15,897 nt of DNA from Rhodoferax sp. (GCA_028292075.1 JAQGNA010000310.1:1-15897), one strand, 5' to 3'. Shown: positions 6,805 to 13,819, numbered from the stretch's first letter. Notes: generated by a model from the letters alone, not told the origin. Made by a program: numbers and translations.

Positions 6805-7428
6805 ATGGAAACGACGACCGAGCTTGTGCTGCTGCAGTGGCCATGGGACGCGGCCAGCCGCACCCCGTCCAGCCTCATGGCAGATTTCACTTCGTTGATG
6901 GAACGGCCCGACGCTGTTCCACTGCTGCGCGGGCTCAGGCGACTGGCCTGTTCGGCGAGCGCGTCCGTCGCCTACGCGTACCTCGTGCCGTCCGTGGCGG
7001 TGGATTCGGCGCTGTTGTCGGCAGTGGTGGACTTGTTCGGCGCCCATTGCCCCGGGGCCGGGCCGGCCAGGGCATCACGGCTCGAGCAGGTGTTCGACAC
7101 GCCGGGCGCATCGGCCGGTGCCGAAGCGCGCTTTCACTATGCCGTGGAGATGGACCCGGACCCGGGCTGGATGCCGGAGATCGCCCGCTGGTACGACACC
7201 GAGCACATGCCCGGGCTGGCCGCCGTGCCGGGCTGCATCCGGGCATCGCGCTTTCTGAACCACGGCCATGGCCCGTTGTCGCTCGCCTGCTACGACCTGG
7301 TGACCGAGGACACGCTGGGCTCGCCGCCCTGGCTGGCGGTGCGCGGCACGGCGTGGAGCGACATCACGCGGCCGCACTTCACGAACACCCGGCGCACGAT
7401 GTTCGAGGTGCCGCAACCCCGCGACTGA
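6805..7428 (+). CDS. Conserved hypothetical protein with EthD-like C-terminal segment
   Basis: The 207-residue product is soluble, with no signal peptide or membrane segment. The N-terminal half (about 1-100) has a beta-alpha-beta feel but no motif I recognise. The C-terminal half (about 108-205) resembles a ferredoxin-like dimeric alpha/beta-barrel subunit of the EthD type: a strand (FHYAVEMD), a helix containing RWYDTEHMPGL at about 131-141, a strand with the GCIRASRFLN segment, and a final TMFEVP strand. The WY-x-x-EHMP pattern recalls the W-x-x-HhP helix of EthD-like proteins. The two halves may be duplicated barrels, with the first one decayed. It starts one base after the stop of the CMD-family gene and is the last gene of the run, followed by a strong hairpin. 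Function is unknown; a small-molecule-binding or isomerase role is only a guess. Confidence 0.72.
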   Translation: METTTELVLLQWPWDAASRTPSSLMADFTSLMERPDAVPLLRGLRRLACSASASVAYAYLVPSVAVDSALLSAVVDLFGAHCPGAGPARASRLEQVFDTPGASAGAEARFHYAVEMDPDPGWMPEIARWYDTEHMPGLAAVPGCIRASRFLNHGHGPLSLACYDLVTEDTLGSPPWLAVRGTAWSDITRPHFTNTRRTMFEVPQPRD

Positions 7429-7446
7429 GGCACGCGGCCGAGGCAT

Positions 7447-7479
7447 GGTGCGCACGACCGCCGCACGGCCGTGCGCACC
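7447..7479. other. Strong hairpin / duplicated GTGCGCAC site
   Basis: GGTGCGCACG (7447-7456) and CGTGCGCACC (7470-7479) are perfect 10-base inverted arms around 13 bases, and GCC/GGC inside the loop can add 3 more pairs. Each arm contains the self-palindromic octamer GTGCGCAC, with copies starting 23 bases apart, so it can equally be read as two operator half-sites. It lies between the end of the five-gene run and the EamA gene. No T-run follows, so a classical intrinsic terminator is not supported. A stem-loop ending the upstream transcript or a dimeric-regulator site are both possible. Confidence 0.6.
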
Positions 7480-7584
7480 CTCCTGGTGCAAAATACGGCC
7501 AAGCGGGTTCGATCGCCAGCCCGCGCTGCTCACTCCCGCCATGCCACTACCTTCCTTCCGGCCAGCAGGCCGTGCCTGCCGGGC

Positions 7585-8661
7585 ATGACAGCCGCCGACC
7601 TGCACGCCGCCAACCGCCGCGGCGTCATCGCCATGCTGGCTTCGATGGCCAGCTTCATCGCCAACGATGCGCTGGTCAAGTACACCAGCCAGACCTTGCC
7701 CGCGGCGCAACTGATCTTCCTGCGCGGCCTGATGGCCTGCGTCGTGGTGCTGGCCGCTGCACAGGCCATGGGCCTGCTGCCGCAGTGGCGCACCGCCCTG
7801 CAGCGCTGGGTCCTGCTGCGGGCCGCGGCCGACGCGACCGCGACGATGCTCTACCTCACCGCGCTGTTCCACATGCCGATCGGCAATGCCACGGCCATCA
7901 ACCTGGCGGGGCCGCTGTTCATCACCGTGTTCGCCGCCTGCTTCCTGGGCGAGCGGGTGACGGCCTCGCGCTGGACGGCCATCGGGCTGGGATTCGTGGG
8001 CGTGCTGCTGGTGATCCAGCCGAAGGAGAGCGGCTTCAACGGCTTCGCGCTGGTCTGCCTGACCGCCACCGTGTTCCATGCGACGCGCGACCTGCTGACC
8101 CGCCGCATCCCGGCCGGCGTGCCGGTGATCATGGTCACGCTGGCCACGGCGGTGGCGGTCACGCTGCTGTCGGGCACGGCATCGCTGGTGCAGGGCTGGC
8201 AGCCCTTCGGCTGGCGCGAGGTGCTGTGCCTGGCGGCAGCCTCGGTGCTGCTTTCGCTGGGCTATTACCTGCTGGTGTATGCCATGCGCCAGGGCGAGAT
8301 CTCGCTGGTCACGCCGTTCCGCTACAGCACGCTGCTGTTCGCGGTCATCATCGGTTTCATTGTCTGGGGCGACCTGCCCAACCCGCTTGCCTGGTGCGGC
8401 ATCGCGCTGCTGGTGGGCTCGGGGCTGTTCATTCTGCAGCGAGAGAGCGCGCGCAGGCGCAACGGCCTGGCCGACGCGGATGCCGATGCCGATGCCGATG
8501 CCCTGCCACTGGCGGCGCACCTGCCCGCCATGGAAGACCTGGCGGCGCTGCCCCCTGCGGCGCCCACAATGCCCACCGTTCCGGCGTCCACGCCCACGCC
8601 GGTGTCCGCAACCGTTGACCCGAAGGCCCGGCGACACGTGGCCGGCGCCCGTTCGCCATGA
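7585..8661 (+). CDS. DMT superfamily EamA-type transporter
   Basis: The 358-residue inner-membrane protein has ten hydrophobic segments arranged as two EamA repeats (about residues 12-145 and 155-288). The first repeat has the usual opening ASFIANDALVKYTS and the QLIFLRGLMA helix; the end of the second contains the FRYSTLLFAVI segment. Family members export metabolites or amino acids, usually in antiport with protons, and the substrate is unknown. I prefer the ATG at 7585 (MTAADLHAANRRG). A longer in-frame GTG at 7471 would start inside the hairpin stem and add a non-family leader. No strong ribosome site is visible for either. After the last helix comes a tail of about 70 residues, unusual for the family: an Ala-Asp repeat, then a Pro/Ala/Thr-rich disordered stretch. 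The stop overlaps the HPP gene start by four bases (ATGA), so the two proteins are probably made together. Confidence 0.88.
   Translation: MTAADLHAANRRGVIAMLASMASFIANDALVKYTSQTLPAAQLIFLRGLMACVVVLAAAQAMGLLPQWRTALQRWVLLRAAADATATMLYLTALFHMPIGNATAINLAGPLFITVFAACFLGERVTASRWTAIGLGFVGVLLVIQPKESGFNGFALVCLTATVFHATRDLLTRRIPAGVPVIMVTLATAVAVTLLSGTASLVQGWQPFGWREVLCLAAASVLLSLGYYLLVYAMRQGEISLVTPFRYSTLLFAVIIGFIVWGDLPNPLAWCGIALLVGSGLFILQRESARRRNGLADADADADADALPLAAHLPAMEDLAALPPAAPTMPTVPASTPTPVSATVDPKARRHVAGARSP
8479..8502 (+). repeat. Hexanucleotide repeat (GATGCC)x4 encoding Asp-Ala
   Basis: Four perfect copies of GATGCC are preceded by degenerate units (GCCGACGCG) from 8470. They encode an alternating Ala-Asp run in the cytoplasmic tail of the EamA transporter. 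Because the unit is six bases, slippage would change tail length without shifting the frame. Confidence 0.9.
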
Positions 8662-9884
8662 CGACCGGCAACGCACCCCGCCAGGACCACCCGTCCACCC
8701 TGCCCCAGCCGCTGTGGCGCCAATCGCTGCGGGCGCTGTGGCCGGCGCCGATGGCCATCGACGCCCGGGAACGCTGGCGTGCCGTGGCCGGCGCGGCCAT
8801 CGGCATCCTGCTGACCGCCTGGCTCGGGCACTGGCTGGCGCCACGGCTGGGGCTGTCCTTCGCGAACGGCGGCAACGGCTTGTGGCTGGTGCCGCCGATG
8901 GGGGCCAGCGCGGTGCTGGTGTTCTGCGTGCCGGCCAGCCCGCTGGCGCAACCCTGGCCGGTGGTGGCGGGCAACACGGTGTCGGCGCTGGTCGGCATCG
9001 CCTGCGCGCGCTGGATCGGCGACCCCATGCTGGCCGCCGCGCTGGCCGTGGCCCTGGCGATCGGGGCGATGATGGCGCTGCGCTGCCTGCATCCGCCGGG
9101 CGGCGCGATGGCGCTGTCCGCGGTGCTCGGCCATGCCGTGGGCCTGGAGTTCGCGGAGGTCGGCGCCCTGTTGAACTCGACCTTGCTGGTGGCCGCCGGC
9201 ATGGCCTACAACCACGCCACGGGTCGGCGCTACCCGCACGTGGCGGCGCGCCCGCCAGTCGCGGTCGACGACGTCGGGCCGCACTTCACCGCCGCCGACC
9301 TCGACGCCGCGCTGGCACAGCACAACGAGATCCTCGACATCAGCCGCGACGACCTCGAAAGCCTGCTGCGCCAGACCGAACTCGCCGCCTACCGGCGCAA
9401 CCTCGGCGCGCTGACCTGCGCCGACGTGATGACCAGCCCGCCGTTGTCGGTGGCCTACGGCACCTTGCTGCAGGACGCCTGGGACCTGCTTCGCCGCCAC
9501 CGCATCAAGGCCCTGCCCGTGGTCGACCGGGCCCAGCGCATCGTCGGCATCGTGACCCAGGCCGATTTTCTGCGCCATGCCGCCGTGGACCGCCCGCAGG
9601 CGCTGGGTGAGCGGCTGCGCGAGTTCGTGCGGCGCACCGGCGCAGTGGCGACCGAAAAACCCGAAGTGGTGGGCCAGATCATGGCGCGGCAGGTTCGCGT
9701 GGCGAGCGCCGGCCGGCCGCTCACCGAGCTGGTGCCGCTGTTCTCCGAGGGCGGCCACCACCACATCCCGATCATCGACCGCGAGGCGCGGCTGGTCGGG
9801 GTGATCACGCAGTCGGACCTGGTGCGCGCGCTCTACCGGGCGGTGAGCGCGGGCGGCGAACGCATCACGAAGTCCGCCAGGTAA
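8658..9884 (+). CDS. HPP-family membrane protein with two C-terminal CBS domains
   Basis: The 408-residue protein has an N-terminal HPP domain of about four transmembrane helices (residues about 42-185). It carries the naming motif in LHPPGGA (H145-P146-P147), and WLVPPMGASAVLVF at 76-89 is another family landmark. A linker leads to two CBS domains, about 252-308 (DVMTSPPLSV ... IVGIVTQADFL) and 338-396 (IMARQVRVAS ... LVGVITQSDLV). CBS pairs normally bind adenosyl nucleotides and gate the attached domain. Some HPP proteins in photosynthetic organisms have been linked to nitrite transport; the role in heterotrophic bacteria is unclear. The start codon overlaps the EamA stop. The last 52 bases overlap the 3' end of the convergent LysR gene. 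A nucleotide-regulated channel or carrier acting with the EamA exporter is a reasonable inference, not shown. Confidence 0.93.
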   Translation: MTTGNAPRQDHPSTLPQPLWRQSLRALWPAPMAIDARERWRAVAGAAIGILLTAWLGHWLAPRLGLSFANGGNGLWLVPPMGASAVLVFCVPASPLAQPWPVVAGNTVSALVGIACARWIGDPMLAAALAVALAIGAMMALRCLHPPGGAMALSAVLGHAVGLEFAEVGALLNSTLLVAAGMAYNHATGRRYPHVAARPPVAVDDVGPHFTAADLDAALAQHNEILDISRDDLESLLRQTELAAYRRNLGALTCADVMTSPPLSVAYGTLLQDAWDLLRRHRIKALPVVDRAQRIVGIVTQADFLRHAAVDRPQALGERLREFVRRTGAVATEKPEVVGQIMARQVRVASAGRPLTELVPLFSEGGHHHIPIIDREARLVGVITQSDLVRALYRAVSAGGERITKSAR

Positions 9885-10705
9885 CGCGCCTCGTCCGACG
9901 CGCCGTTGCGGGTGAACAGGCCGATGCCGATCTGGATCGGTTCGGGCATTTCCTCGCGCCGGTCGAGCACGCGGCAGCCCGGCGGCACGGTGGCCGAGAT
10001 CATGGGGCCGATGCCGATGCCCACCTGTACCGCCGTCGCCATGGCCACCAGGGTGGACGCCTCACATACCGTGCGCCAGCTCACTTGCCCTTTGCCGCCC
10101 AGTGCATTCAGCGACGCCACCACATGGGCGCGCCAGGGGCAGACCTCGGTGAACATGACGACCGGCAATGCCTCCGCGAAGTCGAGACTCAGGTCGGAGC
10201 GTCCCACCCACAGCAATTGCTCGGGCCAGACCACCAGCGGCTCGCGCGGCACTTCGTTCACGTCGCAGATCAGCAAGTCGAGCTTGTCCTGAGCGAACAA
10301 TTCGGCCAGATGGCGGTTACCGGCCATGATGAGGTCGAGGTGCACGCGCGGGTTCTGGTCACGGAAGCTCTTGAGGATGTCGGTGAGCCGGGTGGCGGCG
10401 AAGTCCTCGATCACGCCAAGCTTGACGCGGCCCTGCATGTGCTGGCCGCTGACGCGCCGGCAGGCTTCCTCGCCCAGCGTGAGGATCTCGCGCGCAAAGG
10501 GCAGCAGCGCCTGTCCTTCTGCGCTGACCGCCAGCCCTTTGGGCGAACGAGCAAACAGCGAAGCACCCAGGACCTCTTCGAGCCGGCGGATCTGCATGCT
10601 GACGGCCGCCTGCGTGCGATGCAGCGCGACGGCGGCGCGGTTGACGGAACCCACTTCGGCCACCGACAGGAAGGCGCGTAGCAGATGGGGGTCCAAGTCT
10701 TGCAT
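9833..10705 (-). CDS. LysR-family transcriptional regulator
   Basis: The 290-residue LysR protein has its helix-turn-helix in residues 1-60 (LLRAFLSVAEVGSVNRAAVA, then RTQAAVSMQIRRLEE) and an effector domain from about residue 92 (GRVKLGVIEDFA) to 285. The length is slightly short but normal. The ATG at 10705 is preceded by AAGGAA on the minus strand at a suitable distance. It is divergent from the ABC-transporter/cyclodeaminase operon across a 142-base gap, so it is the likely regulator of that operon. It is convergent with the HPP gene, and the two coding regions overlap by 52 bases. The effector domain contains GIGIGPMI in the usual second-lobe position. The inducer may be the transported compound or a product of the cyclodeaminase-family enzyme; this is inference from gene arrangement. 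Confidence 0.93.
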   Translation of the reverse strand: MQDLDPHLLRAFLSVAEVGSVNRAAVALHRTQAAVSMQIRRLEEVLGASLFARSPKGLAVSAEGQALLPFAREILTLGEEACRRVSGQHMQGRVKLGVIEDFAATRLTDILKSFRDQNPRVHLDLIMAGNRHLAELFAQDKLDLLICDVNEVPREPLVVWPEQLLWVGRSDLSLDFAEALPVVMFTEVCPWRAHVVASLNALGGKGQVSWRTVCEASTLVAMATAVQVGIGIGPMISATVPPGCRVLDRREEMPEPIQIGIGLFTRNGASDEARYLADFVMRSPPALTAR

Positions 10706-10742
10706 TCAGTTTTCCTTATACCGTCACGACAATTTTGCGGCT

Positions 10743-10782
10743 ACCGGCCCCAACATGGGCCAACTAATATTGTTCTGCCGGT
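10743..10782. promoter_or_regulatory. Candidate LysR operator/promoter region of the ABC operon
   Basis: The 142-base divergent gap is AT-richer than its surroundings and carries nested dyads. ACCGGC (10743-10748) pairs with GCCGGT (10777-10782), and inside it GGCCC (10746-10750) pairs with GGGCC (10757-10761). A TAATAT hexamer at 10765-10770 could be a -10 box for the plus-strand operon, though no -35 box sits at standard spacing, which would fit an activator-dependent promoter. The assignment is suggestive only. Confidence 0.35.
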
Positions 10783-10847
10783 TGTGCACCGCATCAATCG
10801 CCATGAAGCAATTTCTACACCATTGACCTCACGAGGAAGCCCACACC

Positions 10848-11945
10848 ATGTCACACGATATCCGCAGACGCGCTCTGGTCAAGGCCACGGCCACGCTGGG
10901 CCTGGCCACGGCCGCCATGGGCTTCCCCGCGCTGCACGCGCTGGGCCAGACCCGCAAGTTTGCCGGCAAGACGCTGCGGCTCCTGACCTGGTCGGACGAC
11001 ACCGGCCTGGCGGTACTGCGCAACATTGCCGAGACCTTCGAGGCCCAGACAGGCGCCAAGGTGATTGCGGACCGCACCGGCAGCACCTCGGAGATGGTGG
11101 CCAAGCTCAAGGCCGGCGGCAACCGCCCGCAGTACGACGTGATCACCCTGGCCGGCGTGGGCGCCGTCACGCTGGCCAACGCCGGCCTGCTTGAAAAGCC
11201 CGACCTGAACCAGTTGCCCAACCTGCAGAACGTGGACCCGCGCTTTCGCACCGGGGCCGACGGCCATGGCATCGGCTACCTGCTGTGGACCGGCGGCCTG
11301 CTCTACAACACCAAGACCATCAAGTCGGCGCCCACCAGCTACGAGGAAATGTGGAACCCGAAATACGCCAAGCGCGTGTTCCTGCCGCCGGCCACCTGGA
11401 CCGATTCGCTCGACACCATCGTCGCCGCGGCCAAGCTCACCGGCGGCAGCGCCACCAACGTGGAAGGCGGCTTCAAGAAGCTGGCCGAACTGAAGGACCG
11501 CGTGCTGACCTTCGGCGAGAACCCGACGCAGATCGCCGAGCTGTTCCGTTCGAACTCGCTCGACATCGGCGCGGTGTACGCACCGGCGTTCTTCGCCAAG
11601 GAGCTGAAGGACCCCAACTCCGGCCTGGGCGCCACCTACAACCTGAAGGAAGGCTTCTTCGCCGACCTGATGTACACCATCGTGCCCAAGTCGCACCCCG
11701 GCGAAAACACGCTCATCCATGCCTTCCTGAACCACACGCTCGACCCGGTGGTGCAGGGCAAGATGGCCGAGGACGTGTTGAACGGCCCCGTGAACCTGAA
11801 GGCCGTGCTGTCCGCCGAAGCCCAGAAGAGCCCGTACATCGTCAAGCCGGAGCAACTGGGCACGAACGCGGTGATCCACGACAAGGCCGTCATCGCATCC
11901 GTGCGCGACAGCTGGATCAAGCGCTACACGCAAACGCTGTCCTGA
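10848..11945 (+). CDS. ABC transporter substrate-binding protein, spermidine/putrescine (PotD) type
   Basis: The 365-residue periplasmic binding protein belongs to the polyamine/opine/iron-like extracellular solute-binding group. The N-terminus has RRALVK at residues 7-12, fitting the twin-arginine pattern RRxPhiPhiK. A hydrophobic stretch and a probable cleavage site near residue 33 follow, so Tat export of a folded protein is plausible. The mature part starts LRLLTWSDD. Mid-protein GIGYLLWTGGLLYNT and the SYEEMWNPKYAKRV segment are typical of PotD-like proteins, where the first follows the hinge. The ATG has GAGGAAG 8 bases upstream. It is the first gene of the operon, 12 bases before the first permease. 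The ligand is not predictable from the sequence. The terminal cyclodeaminase-family gene suggests an amino acid, opine, imine or polyamine-like compound. Confidence 0.92.
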   Translation: MSHDIRRRALVKATATLGLATAAMGFPALHALGQTRKFAGKTLRLLTWSDDTGLAVLRNIAETFEAQTGAKVIADRTGSTSEMVAKLKAGGNRPQYDVITLAGVGAVTLANAGLLEKPDLNQLPNLQNVDPRFRTGADGHGIGYLLWTGGLLYNTKTIKSAPTSYEEMWNPKYAKRVFLPPATWTDSLDTIVAAAKLTGGSATNVEGGFKKLAELKDRVLTFGENPTQIAELFRSNSLDIGAVYAPAFFAKELKDPNSGLGATYNLKEGFFADLMYTIVPKSHPGENTLIHAFLNHTLDPVVQGKMAEDVLNGPVNLKAVLSAEAQKSPYIVKPEQLGTNAVIHDKAVIASVRDSWIKRYTQTLS

Positions 11946-11957
11946 CGGGCGCAAGCC

Positions 11958-12956
11958 ATGCACGCCATGCCAGCCACCGTTCACCCCGAGCTTGTCGACG
12001 GGCCTCCGATCATCCTGGACGCGCCGAAGGACGAAGGACTGCGCCGGGCCCAGCCCGAAAGGGCGGAACCTGCCGAGCGGACCATGGCCGTGGCGCGCCG
12101 CTCTACAGGCCGCCTGCGCCTGTTCCTCCTGGCCTTGCCGGGCATTCTGCTGCTCACCCCCTTCATGCTGGCGGTGCTGTTCGTGCTGCGCTTTTCGTTC
12201 TCGGCCGACGCGCAGAGCATCCAGGGCTTCAGCCTGGAACGCTACGTGGGCCTGCTCGATCCCTTCTTCTTGCGGTCGGTGGTGCTGACGCTCAAGCTGG
12301 CCGCGCTGAGCACGGTGATCTGCCTGGTGCTGGCGGTGCCGGTGGCGATGCTGATGGCGTCGATCCGCCAGCCGGTCTGGCGGCGGGTGGTGACTTCGCT
12401 GATCCTGCTGCCGATGATCCTGAACCTGCTGATCCAGTCCTACGGCTGGATCATGGTGCTGGGGCCCAAGGGCATCGTCAACACGCTGCTGTTCAATCTG
12501 GGCCTGGTCGACCGGCCGGTGCAACTGCTGTTCAACGAGATCGGCGTGCTGGCCGGGCTGGTGCAGACGGCGCTGCCGCTGGCGGTGTTTCCCATCCTCG
12601 GCGCCATGCGGGCCATCTCCGCCGAGTACCTGGAGGCGGGTGCGAGCCTGGGCGCGCCGCCCTGGCGCACCTTCCGAGACATCACGCTGCCTCTGCTGAA
12701 GCCCGGCCTGATCGGCGCGGCCTCCATCGTGTTCGCCTTCAACGCCAGCGCCTTCGCCGTGCCGCTGCTGCTCGGCGGCCGCCGGGTGCAGACCATGGGC
12801 GTGGCGATCCGCGACATGATCTCGCCGATGTTCGACTGGGCCGGCGCGGCCGCGGCGGGCGTGGCGCTGATCGCCATCACCGTCGTCAGCATGGTGCTGG
12901 CCACCTGGCTGTCCGCGCGCACCGGCCGGCAGCTGCAACCCAAGGGGGTCGCATGA
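11958..12956 (+). CDS. ABC transporter permease (PotB type) with repeat-derived N-terminal extension
   Basis: The 332-residue inner-membrane permease has six predicted transmembrane segments after residue about 52. It carries the EAA loop that docks the ATPase: E226-A227-G228, G232, I242 and L244-P245 fit EAA-x3-G-x9-I-x-LP. Length and sequence suit the first permease of a PotABCD-like importer. The first 42 residues are abnormal for the family. They include VHPELVDG (8-15) and LRRAQPER (28-35), peptides characteristic of a dispersed palindromic repeat. A second ATG at 12084 (residue 43, MAVARRSTGRLRL) would give a family-length protein of 290 residues. Neither start has a strong ribosome site: GAGCGG lies 3 bases before 12084, and only weak purines precede 11958. 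The stop overlaps the next permease by four bases. The permease identity is certain; the start is open. Confidence 0.9.
   Translation: MHAMPATVHPELVDGPPIILDAPKDEGLRRAQPERAEPAERTMAVARRSTGRLRLFLLALPGILLLTPFMLAVLFVLRFSFSADAQSIQGFSLERYVGLLDPFFLRSVVLTLKLAALSTVICLVLAVPVAMLMASIRQPVWRRVVTSLILLPMILNLLIQSYGWIMVLGPKGIVNTLLFNLGLVDRPVQLLFNEIGVLAGLVQTALPLAVFPILGAMRAISAEYLEAGASLGAPPWRTFRDITLPLLKPGLIGAASIVFAFNASAFAVPLLLGGRRVQTMGVAIRDMISPMFDWAGAAAAGVALIAITVVSMVLATWLSARTGRQLQPKGVA
11979..12071. repeat. Degenerate dispersed palindromic repeat embedded in coding sequence
   Basis: The segment opens with a unit containing CACCCCGAGCTTGTCGACGG. It ends with a unit containing GGGCCCAGCCCGAAAGGG, at about 12046-12063. 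From memory, HPELVEG-type and LRQAQPER-type peptides are the forward and reverse-complement translations of one abundant extragenic palindrome of GC-rich proteobacteria (TTCGACAAGCTCAG core). In this copy the two arms match at only 13 of 24 aligned bases, so it is old or was already degenerate when inserted. It is translated in frame at the start of the permease gene, unless translation begins at 12084. Confidence 0.65.
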
Positions 12957-13819
12957 TGGCCGCCCTGTTCGCCTCGCGCCGCCACAGCGCGCAGCGCGGA
13001 TCGTTCGGCATCGTGATGAACGGCCTGGCGGTGCTGGGCCTGGCCATCGCGGCCTTGCCGGTGGTGGTGATCCTGATCATGTCGTTCTCGGGCGGCACCA
13101 CGCTCGACTTCCCGCCGACCAGCCTTTCGCTGCGCTGGTACGGCGCGGCCATCGACGTGCTGTTCGGCGACAAGAGCAACGGCACGATGTCGGCCTTCAG
13201 CGCGCTGGGCAGCAGCCTGGCCGTGGGCGTGGCCACCATGCTGGCGACGGTGCTGGTCTGCGTGCCGCTGTCCTATGCGCTGGTGCGCAGCCGCGGGCCG
13301 TGGCGCCAGGCCGCCGAGCTGCTGTTCACGCTGCCCATCGTGTTCCCGCTGGTGGTGCTGGGCGTGGCCTACCTGCTGATGACCGAGGCCTTCAGCCGCG
13401 AGACCGGCGTGGAGCCCGGGCTGATGCGGCTGGCCATACCGCACATCACGCTGGCCCTGCCCTTCGTGTTGCGCAACTGCCTCAGTGCCATGAGCGGCGT
13501 GGGCATCGACCTGGAGGAAGCCGCGCAGTCGCTCGGTGCCTCGCCGCTGCGGGCGATCCTGCACGTGGTGGTACCGCTGATGAAGCCCGGCATCATGGCC
13601 GGCACGATCTTCGCCTTCATCATCTCGTTCAACGAGTTCACGGTGAGCTTCTTCATGTACACCATCGACGTGCGCACGCTGCCGATCTGGATGTACAGCC
13701 GTACCGTGTCGTCGCTCGACCCGACCACGCTGGCGATCTCGACCCTGATCATCGCCATCGACGTGGCGCTGATCGCCTGGGTCGACAAGCTCGTCGCCGG
13801 CAAAGGCAGCCTGTTTTGA
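12953..13819 (+). CDS. ABC transporter permease (PotC type)
   Basis: The 288-residue second permease has about six transmembrane segments. The first is at residues 20-44, followed by a periplasmic loop containing the FPPTSLSLRWY segment typical of PotC-like proteins. The EAA loop is complete: E189-A190-A191, G195, V205 and V207-P208. The start is ATGATG at 12953, overlapping the first permease's stop in the ATGA manner, so translation is coupled and the two form a heterodimeric channel. A second ATG three bases later is equally usable. The C-terminus ends shortly after the last helix. A 29-base gap leads to the ATPase gene. Nothing is missing or broken. Confidence 0.93.
   Translation: MMAALFASRRHSAQRGSFGIVMNGLAVLGLAIAALPVVVILIMSFSGGTTLDFPPTSLSLRWYGAAIDVLFGDKSNGTMSAFSALGSSLAVGVATMLATVLVCVPLSYALVRSRGPWRQAAELLFTLPIVFPLVVLGVAYLLMTEAFSRETGVEPGLMRLAIPHITLALPFVLRNCLSAMSGVGIDLEEAAQSLGASPLRAILHVVVPLMKPGIMAGTIFAFIISFNEFTVSFFMYTIDVRTLPIWMYSRTVSSLDPTTLAISTLIIAIDVALIAWVDKLVAGKGSLF

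Noticed and set aside
7471..7584. Alternative GTG start for the EamA gene, 38 codons upstream
   Set aside because: The GTG lies within the right arm of the 10-bp hairpin, lacks a ribosome site, and the added residues are unlike the family N-terminus.
10271..10294. GAGCTTGTCCTGAGC-like stretch inside the second LysR gene, resembling the dispersed repeat
   Set aside because: It encodes the normal LysR effector-domain segment around DKLDLLI and matches the repeat only partly.
10851..12938. Minus-strand open frame of 695 codons opposite the binding-protein and permease genes
   Set aside because: Its composition (runs of His, Gln, Arg) is the complement of GC-rich third codon positions. It lies opposite two well-supported genes.
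11285..12952. Long plus-strand extension upstream of the second permease
   Set aside because: It is out of frame with the binding-protein and first-permease genes. The PotC-type sequence begins at the ATGATG at 12953.
13790..13802. GTCGACAAGCTCG in the second permease, matching the reverse complement of the repeat core in the first permease
   Set aside because: It encodes VDKL in the normal C-terminal helix end of a PotC-type protein, with no flanking repeat similarity, so it is most likely coincidence.
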